7,049 bases of DNA from Pseudomonadota bacterium (GTDB taxonomy: Bacteria > Pseudomonadota > Alphaproteobacteria > Reyranellales > Reyranellaceae). The position numbers were made by a program, and so were the translations under genes. Position 1 is the first letter of the stretch. The number at the start of each line of letters is the position of its first letter. The stretch covers positions 1-7,049 of the forward strand of contig JAEZIF010000497.1 of the NCBI GenBank assembly GCA_023416135.1. The letters run 5' to 3'. The notes beneath the pieces are model-generated. The model was not told where the DNA came from and did not search any database. It worked only from the letters and a program-made list of their open reading frames with translations. Positions 1 to 4,578 of this stretch are shown here, one piece after another.

Positions 1-494
1 AGCTTGGCCGGCGTCGCGCCGTCCCACGACAGCGCCAGGACGCGCGCACCGGGCTGCAGATGGCGCACGATGCCTTCCAGGGCCCGACCATGCAGGCTGA
101 CCAGCGCCACGTCCTGCAGCGACCAGCCCAGCCGCGCGGCGGCCAGGCTGAAGGCCGACGCGTTGGGCAGGCAGAGCGTCTCGTCGGCGGAAATGGAGCG
201 CAACAGGAGGTCGCCGACGCCGTAATGGAAAGGATCGCCGCTCGCCAGCACGACGACCGGCCGGCCACGATGCCTTTCGATCTCCGGCAGGGCGTCGCCG
301 ATCGGGCTCGGCCAGGCGAGCGTGCGGCCGCGGATCAGCGCCTTGGCCAGGCCGAGGTGGCGTTTGCCACCGACCACGAGCTCGGCCGACGCTAAAAGTT
401 TCTGCGCCACAGGAGACAACCCATCGATGCCATCCTCGCCGATGCCGACAATGGACAGCCAGCGCGCGGCCGTGCAGCTTGAGGCGTCAGACAT
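1..494 (-). CDS. cobL: Precorrin-6Y C5,15-methyltransferase (decarboxylating), N-terminal CbiE-like part; 3' end outside window
   Basis: CobL methylates C5 and C15 of precorrin-6B with S-adenosylmethionine (SAM) and decarboxylates the C12 acetate, giving precorrin-8. Only the first 164 codons are in the window. They cover most of the CbiE-like tetrapyrrole methylase domain; the CbiT-like C-terminal half expected of a roughly 400-residue CobL lies beyond the left edge. Visible motifs are VGIGEDG (residues 16-22), VGGKRHL (41-47), LASGDPFHYGVG (83-94), the PNASAFSLAAARLGW stretch (110-124) and SLHGR (133-137). All are typical of CobL/CbiE. The ATG at 494-492 is chosen because the conserved core begins about 10 residues later; an in-frame ATG at 506-504 would add four residues. 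No strong Shine-Dalgarno precedes either. The start codon overlaps that of the divergent cobK. The gene is probably co-transcribed with cobJ through the antisense of cobK (inference). Confidence 0.93.
   Translation of the reverse strand, partial: MSDASSCTAARWLSIVGIGEDGIDGLSPVAQKLLASAELVVGGKRHLGLAKALIRGRTLAWPSPIGDALPEIERHRGRPVVVLASGDPFHYGVGDLLLRSISADETLCLPNASAFSLAAARLGWSLQDVALVSLHGRALEGIVRHLQPGARVLALSWDGATPAK
481..484 (+). promoter_or_regulatory. Ribosome binding site of cobK
   Basis: GAGG on the plus strand, eight bases before the cobK ATG at 493. It lies opposite the first codons of cobL. It supports the 493 start over the upstream in-frame start at 322, which would add 57 residues with no family similarity. 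Confidence 0.6.
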
Positions 495-1251
495 GCGCGT
501 TCTCATTCTCGGCGGCACGACCGAAGCCTCGGCGCTGGCCAGGCTCCTCGCGGGTGATCCGCGCTTCGAGGCGACCCTGTCGTTCGCCGGACGCACGGCC
601 GCGCCCCAGCCGCAACCCATCGCGACCCGCATCGGTGGCTTCGGCGGCGCCGACGGCCTTGCGCGATACATCCACGACCAGGCAATCGACGCGGTGATCG
701 ACGCCACCCATCCCTACGCCCCGCGGATTTCCGCCAACGCCGTCATGGCGTGCGGACGCGCCGGCGTCAGGCTGGCCACGCTCATCCGCCCCGCCTGGAA
801 GCCCGAGGCCGGCGACAGCTGGCAGACGGCCCCTACTGCCGTTGCCGCAGGCCTTGCCATCGGCAAGGAACCGCGCCGCGTGTTCCTGGCGCTCGGCCGT
901 CAGGAACTGCACTCCTTCGCCGCCATTGCCCAGCATCACTACATCGTCCGTCTCATCGAGCCGCCGCAGGGCGCGCGGCCCCATAATCTCGTCCTGCTGC
1001 AACAGCGCGGACCGTTCGATTTCGATGCAGAGCTGCGCCTCTTGAAGGAGCGCAAGATCGACGTGATCGTTTCGCGCAACTCGGGCGGCAACGCCACCTA
1101 CGCCAAGATCGAGGCGGCGCGCATGCTTCGCCTGCCGGTGATCATGATCTCGCGCCCCGTGAAGCCCGCCGGGCACATCGTCCGGACGGCAGAGGAAGCG
1201 GTAGCGTGGCTGGCTCATGAGCGCCCCGCTCCCTCGCTGCGCGGCGTGTAG
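493..1251 (+). CDS. cobK: Precorrin-6A reductase
   Basis: CobK is the cytoplasmic NADPH-dependent reductase that converts precorrin-6A to precorrin-6B (dihydroprecorrin-6A). The 252-residue product matches the usual family length. Visible motifs are the N-terminal strand with GGTTEA (residues 7-12), FAGRT (31-35), GGFGG (48-52), the signature DATHPYA (70-76), LALGRQEL (132-139), RGPF (172-175), SRNSGGN (194-200) and LPVIMISRP (214-222). Many homologues, from recall, have Lys where this protein has Arg195 in SRNSGG. The frame is open upstream to 322, but the ATG at 493 is chosen because the family begins directly with the MRVLILGG-type strand and a GAGG lies 8 bases upstream (481-484). It is the only plus-strand gene here. 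Its start codon overlaps that of cobL and its last 37 bp overlap the cobJ 3' end, so any promoter of its own must lie inside cobL. Confidence 0.96.
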   Translation: MRVLILGGTTEASALARLLAGDPRFEATLSFAGRTAAPQPQPIATRIGGFGGADGLARYIHDQAIDAVIDATHPYAPRISANAVMACGRAGVRLATLIRPAWKPEAGDSWQTAPTAVAAGLAIGKEPRRVFLALGRQELHSFAAIAQHHYIVRLIEPPQGARPHNLVLLQQRGPFDFDAELRLLKERKIDVIVSRNSGGNATYAKIEAARMLRLPVIMISRPVKPAGHIVRTAEEAVAWLAHERPAPSLRGV

Positions 1252-1964
1252 ACCCAGCGCCCGACCTGCCGCGTCGTGCTGGCGCCGACGATCACGAGCG
1301 TGCGCATGTCGGCGCGCGAAGGATCGGCGGCGCCGAGCGTCGTCGTGACGACCTTTGCATCGGCCGTCCCAGCGGCGCGCACGAACAGCACCGGCGTGTC
1401 GGCTATCTTGAGCGTGCGTAAAAGATCGAAGGCCTTGCCGAGCTGGGTCGGCCGCGCCTTGGAGGCTGGGTTATAGAGGGCGATCGCGAAATCCCCCTCG
1501 GCGGCCGCCTTCAGGCGCCGCTCGACCGTGCTCCAGGCCTTGAGATTGTCCGACATCGAGATGGCGCAGAAATCGCCGCCCAGCGGCGCGCCGACCTCGG
1601 CTGCCGCCGCCAGCATGGCGGTCACGCCGGGCTCGACCTTGATGTCGAGATCGCGCCAGGCCGGCTCACCCGCCTCGACCGCTTCGAACACGGCTGCTGC
1701 CATGGCGAACACGCCGGGATCGCCGCCGGAGACGACGACGACCTGGCGGCCTGCGGTCGCGAGCGACAGAGCGTGCCGCGCCCGCTCCAGCTCGACCCGA
1801 TTGTCGGAAGCATGGCGGCGTTGGCCCGACCGCTGTGGCACGCGATCGAGGTATGGGCCGTAGCCCACGAGATCGGTTGCGCGGGCGAGCGCCGCCGCGG
1901 TTGCCGGCGTCATGAGCTCGGCCTTGCCCGGGCCCGTGCCGACCACCACGAGGGTGCCGGTCAC
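1215..1964 (-). CDS. cobJ: Precorrin-3B C17-methyltransferase
   Basis: CobJ methylates C17 of precorrin-3B with SAM and drives ring contraction to precorrin-4. The 249-residue product is a complete class III tetrapyrrole methylase. Motifs are VVGTGPG (residues 7-13), GYGPYLDRV (34-42), SDNRVELERA (53-62), VSGGDPGVFAMA (78-89), VEPGVTAM (110-117), GGDFCAISMSDN (129-140), ALYNPASKAR (162-171) and VIVGASTTR (224-232). LKAW follows SDN at 141-144 where relatives, from recall, usually have LKPW; this is probably neutral. The GTG at 1964 is chosen because an AGGAGG lies five bases upstream and the protein then begins just before the first conserved strand. A GTG at 1991 in the same frame would add nine residues and overlap cobI by 17 bp, but has no visible ribosome binding site. 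The gene follows cobI after 10 bp, and its end overlaps the cobK 3' end. Confidence 0.96.
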   Translation of the reverse strand: MTGTLVVVGTGPGKAELMTPATAAALARATDLVGYGPYLDRVPQRSGQRRHASDNRVELERARHALSLATAGRQVVVVSGGDPGVFAMAAAVFEAVEAGEPAWRDLDIKVEPGVTAMLAAAAEVGAPLGGDFCAISMSDNLKAWSTVERRLKAAAEGDFAIALYNPASKARPTQLGKAFDLLRTLKIADTPVLFVRAAGTADAKVVTTTLGAADPSRADMRTLVIVGASTTRQVGRWVYTPRSEGAGRS

Positions 1965-1969
1965 AGCCG

Positions 1970-1975
1970 CCTCCT
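1970..1975 (-). promoter_or_regulatory. Ribosome binding site of cobJ
   Basis: AGGAGG on the minus strand, five bases before the GTG at 1964. It shares its first base with the cobI stop codon TGA (1977-1975). It is the strongest Shine-Dalgarno sequence seen in the window and decides the cobJ start. Ribosomes ending cobI would stop directly on it, so re-initiation at cobJ is likely (inference). Confidence 0.8.
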
Positions 1976-2730
1976 CATATCTGTCTCCCACGGCCCGGGA
2001 TCAGCACCATGGCGAAGTAGGCGCCCGTCGTGCCGCACTCGGCGAGCGGCAGGATGCGCTCGTCGGCCATGGTGCCGCGTTCGACATAGACGGCGCGAGA
2101 CAGCAGACCCGCCGTCTCGACGGCGCGCCGGACCTTCGCGAGATTGCGCCCGACCTTCATGATCACGGCGGCATCGGCAAGCCGCAGGCGCTCGACGAGC
2201 TCGTTCTCGCCAAGCGTGCCCGGCAGCACGGCGAGCGCATCGTTGCCCCAGGTGATGGGCAGGTTGGCGCGCGTCCAGCAGCCCGACATGCCGGTCACGC
2301 CCGGCACGACCTCGACAGGAAAATCGGACGCGAGGCGCCGCCACATATGCATGAAGGAGCCATAGAAGAAGGGATCGCCCTCGGCCAGCAGGCCGACCGA
2401 CTTACCTTGTCGCAGCAGGGCCGCCAGGGCGGCCGCTGACTCGCAATAGAAGGCGCCGATCTTCTGCTGGTATTCCTGGCTGTCGGCCGGCACCTCGTCG
2501 GTGACCGGATATTCCAGGCGCATCTCGGCGCGGCCTTCCGACAGAAGCGGCATCACAATGCGTCTCGCATTGCCCGGCGAGCCGATCTTCGCGAAGTAGG
2601 CGACGACGTCGACCGCCTGCACCAGGCCTGCTGCCCGCAAGGTGAGATAGCGCGCATCGCCCGGGCCGACGCCGATGCCGTAGAGCGTGCCTGCCGTCGC
2701 CGTTCCGGCCAGGGAAGCGAGCACACTCAT
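1975..2730 (-). CDS. cobI: Precorrin-2 C20-methyltransferase
   Basis: CobI uses SAM to methylate C20 of precorrin-2, giving precorrin-3A, the first step committed to the corrin ring. The 251-residue protein is full length for the family. Motifs are YGIGVGPGD (residues 17-25, SAM-binding loop), LAEGDPFFYGSFMH (115-128), VVPGVTGMSG (141-150), LAVLPGTL (166-173), DAAVIMKVGRN (186-196), YVERGTM (215-221) and the C-terminal YFAMVLIPGR (238-247). LAEGDPFFYGS and MKVGRN separate CobI/CbiL from its CobJ and CobM paralogues. The ATG at 2730-2728 overlaps the cobH stop as ATGA, so translation is probably coupled; only a weak GAGCG-like sequence precedes it. The N-terminus carries about 14 residues before the conserved core, slightly longer than in many relatives. 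Confidence 0.96.
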   Translation of the reverse strand: MSVLASLAGTATAGTLYGIGVGPGDARYLTLRAAGLVQAVDVVAYFAKIGSPGNARRIVMPLLSEGRAEMRLEYPVTDEVPADSQEYQQKIGAFYCESAAALAALLRQGKSVGLLAEGDPFFYGSFMHMWRRLASDFPVEVVPGVTGMSGCWTRANLPITWGNDALAVLPGTLGENELVERLRLADAAVIMKVGRNLAKVRRAVETAGLLSRAVYVERGTMADERILPLAECGTTGAYFAMVLIPGRGRQI

Positions 2731-3356
2731 TCGCGCTCGCTCGCCAGCGCGTTGATGGCGGCCGCCGCCATGGCGCTGCCGCCCTTGCGACCGCGCACGA
2801 TCAGGAACGGCACGCCGCCATGTGCGGCCAACGCCTCCTTGGATTCCATCGCGCCCACGAAGCCGACCGGCAAGCCGATCACGGCAGCGGGCGACGGCGC
2901 GCCGTCGTCGAGCATTTCCAGCAACCGGAACAAGGCGGTCGGCGCATTGCCGATGGCGACGACCGAGCCAGCCAGCCGATCACGCCACAGTTCGAGGGCC
3001 GCCGCACTGCGCGTGTTGTCGAGGCTCTCGGCAATGGCCGGCACCGAGGGATCGTCCAGGGTGCACAGAACGTCATTGCCGGCGGGGAGGCGCGCGCGCG
3101 TGACGCCGTTGGCGACCATCTTCGAATCGCAGAAGATCGGCACGCCGTCCTTCAGCGCCCGGCGTGCACGCTCGGCGAAGCCCGGCGACATGACGATGTC
3201 GCGGGCGATCTCGGGCATACCGCAGGCGTGGATGATGCGCACGGCGACCGGTTCCTCGGCCGCATTGAAGCGCGCAAGGTCGGACTCGGCGCGGATGATG
3301 GCGAAGGACCGACGATAGATCTCCGCCCCGTCACGCACATAGGCCCGCTCAGTCAC
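2727..3356 (-). CDS. cobH: Precorrin-8X methylmutase
   Basis: CobH (precorrin isomerase) moves the C11 methyl group of precorrin-8 to C12, giving hydrogenobyrinate. With the GTG start at 3356 the protein has 209 residues, close to the usual 210 or so. Motifs in this numbering are YVRDGAEIYRRSF (residues 6-18), RIIHACGM (40-47) with His43 as the expected catalytic histidine, DSKMVANGVTRARLPAGN (77-94), AIGNAPTALFRL (134-145), GLPVGFVGAMESKEAL (161-176) and RGRKGGSAMAAAAIN (188-202). An in-frame ATG at 3368 would add four residues and raise the overlap with cobG from 8 to 20 bp. I prefer the GTG because relatives start only a few residues before the RDG motif; neither start has a clear ribosome binding site. 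The end overlaps the cobI start as ATGA. Confidence 0.95.
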   Translation of the reverse strand: MTERAYVRDGAEIYRRSFAIIRAESDLARFNAAEEPVAVRIIHACGMPEIARDIVMSPGFAERARRALKDGVPIFCDSKMVANGVTRARLPAGNDVLCTLDDPSVPAIAESLDNTRSAAALELWRDRLAGSVVAIGNAPTALFRLLEMLDDGAPSPAAVIGLPVGFVGAMESKEALAAHGGVPFLIVRGRKGGSAMAAAAINALASERE

Positions 3357-4578
3357 GATGCATCTCATCGAACAAGGTCGCTAACTCCTCGACACCGATC
3401 GAGCGCTCGACCGGGCCGCGCGTCGTGGCGTCGCGGATCAGGCGATAGGCGCCGGCCTCGCCCGACAGCACCAGGTCCGACGGCAGCGAGCGGGCGCATC
3501 CCTTGGCGCAGCCGGAGACATGGAGGCTGCCCTGCCAGCCGCGGCTCGCGGCGATGGTCGCCAGCCGTCGCGCATCGCCGCGGGCATCGACGCTGCTCGA
3601 CTTGCAGTCCGGCGCGCCGGGACAGGCTTCGACCTGCAGCACCGGATCGTTGTCCTCCACGATCAATGCGGCCTCGCGCGCCTGCTGCAGCACGAACACG
3701 CCGGCATCCTCGCGCACGCTGAAATAGACGGCGCGCCAGGGCGAGAGCCGCAGATCGGCGGCACCGGCGTTCCTTGCGAGCTCGACGAGCCGGCGAAGCT
3801 GGCCCGCTTCCAGGCGGCCGAATGGTGCCGCGAAACCGACCGCGCCGCCCAGCAGGCCGAGCCGGCGTCCGCCGGCGGCCGGGCGTCCAACCATCGGCGA
3901 CAGGCGCGGCGCGACGGCAGCCAGCACCTTGGCGAACGCCGCCTCGCCGAGGCCACGCATGCGGCCGCGCGTGGCAACACCGAGGAAAGCATGGGCCGCC
4001 ACGACTGCCGTCTCAGCCGCCTGCGCCGGCGGCAACGTGCCCAGCCATTGCGTTCCCTTGATCGTATCCAGGCCGAAAGCGAGCACGTCGCCGACCGCGG
4101 CGAGGCAGATGTCGGCGCGCTCGGCGGCGATCGAGATCGCACCGCCGCCATCGACCAGCAGGCCGAACTTGCCCGGCAGGCCGCGCAGCCGCTCGTCCGA
4201 CGTCAACGCGTCGTCGATCGCCAGCGCAATGGGCCGGACATCGAAGGGCTGAGCGGGATCGAGGCCGGCCAGCGGCGCCACCATGACGTTGCGTACCGCC
4301 TCCGACTCGGCATCGGAATCGAGCAGGCCGAGCCTCGCCAATTCGATCTGCAACTCGGGCAAGTCGTGTTCGGTGACGCCGCGAACCTGCAGATTGGCGC
4401 GGCGCGTCAGGTCCATGTGGCCATTGCCCAGGCGCTCGGCGAGATCGGCGAGCGCCATCGCCGTCTCGAGGCCGAAGGCGCCGCAGCGCGGCCGCACGCG
4501 CACGATCAGGCCGTCGCCGCTCGCCATCGGCCGCAGGATGCCCGGACACCAGCCTTTGACGTCGCCAACGGCGTTCAT
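3349..4578 (-). CDS. cobG: Precorrin-3B synthase, oxygen-dependent Fe-S protein
   Basis: CobG is a monooxygenase related to sulfite/nitrite reductases. It hydroxylates precorrin-3A at C20 and forms the lactone of precorrin-3B, and it defines the aerobic pathway. The 409-residue protein has the expected two-repeat layout. The N-terminal part has KGWCPGILRPM (residues 8-18) and a ferredoxin-like half domain (TRRANLQVRG, 58-67). The C-terminal part has the Fe-S ligands: Cys319 and Cys325 in CPGAPDC (C-x5-C) and Cys357 and Cys361 in SGCAKGC (C-x3-C), the pattern for a 4Fe-4S cluster. DLRLSPWRAVYF (275-286) marks the second ferredoxin-like half. The ATG at 4578-4576 overlaps the cobN stop as ATGA, with GAGG seven bases upstream (4589-4586). 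The 3' end overlaps cobH. Confidence 0.95.
   Translation of the reverse strand: MNAVGDVKGWCPGILRPMASGDGLIVRVRPRCGAFGLETAMALADLAERLGNGHMDLTRRANLQVRGVTEHDLPELQIELARLGLLDSDAESEAVRNVMVAPLAGLDPAQPFDVRPIALAIDDALTSDERLRGLPGKFGLLVDGGGAISIAAERADICLAAVGDVLAFGLDTIKGTQWLGTLPPAQAAETAVVAAHAFLGVATRGRMRGLGEAAFAKVLAAVAPRLSPMVGRPAAGGRRLGLLGGAVGFAAPFGRLEAGQLRRLVELARNAGAADLRLSPWRAVYFSVREDAGVFVLQQAREAALIVEDNDPVLQVEACPGAPDCKSSSVDARGDARRLATIAASRGWQGSLHVSGCAKGCARSLPSDLVLSGEAGAYRLIRDATTRGPVERSIGVEELATLFDEMHRD

Noticed and set aside
322..492. In-frame N-terminal extension of cobK from 322, giving a 309-residue protein
   Set aside because: The added 57 residues are antisense to conserved cobL codons, are rich in Arg, Pro and Ser, and have no counterpart in the family. 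The ATG at 493 has a ribosome binding site and matches the usual CobK N-terminus.
487..1218. The 243-codon frame antisense to cobK as a protein-coding gene
   Set aside because: It mirrors cobK codon for codon, has shadow-like composition and no recognisable domain. It is kept only as a possible translation bridge in the findings.
2820..3722. 300-codon plus-strand open frame opposite cobH and the end of cobG
   Set aside because: It spans two well-supported genes antisense, and its second half is a low-complexity Arg/Pro/Ser run. No domain is recognisable.
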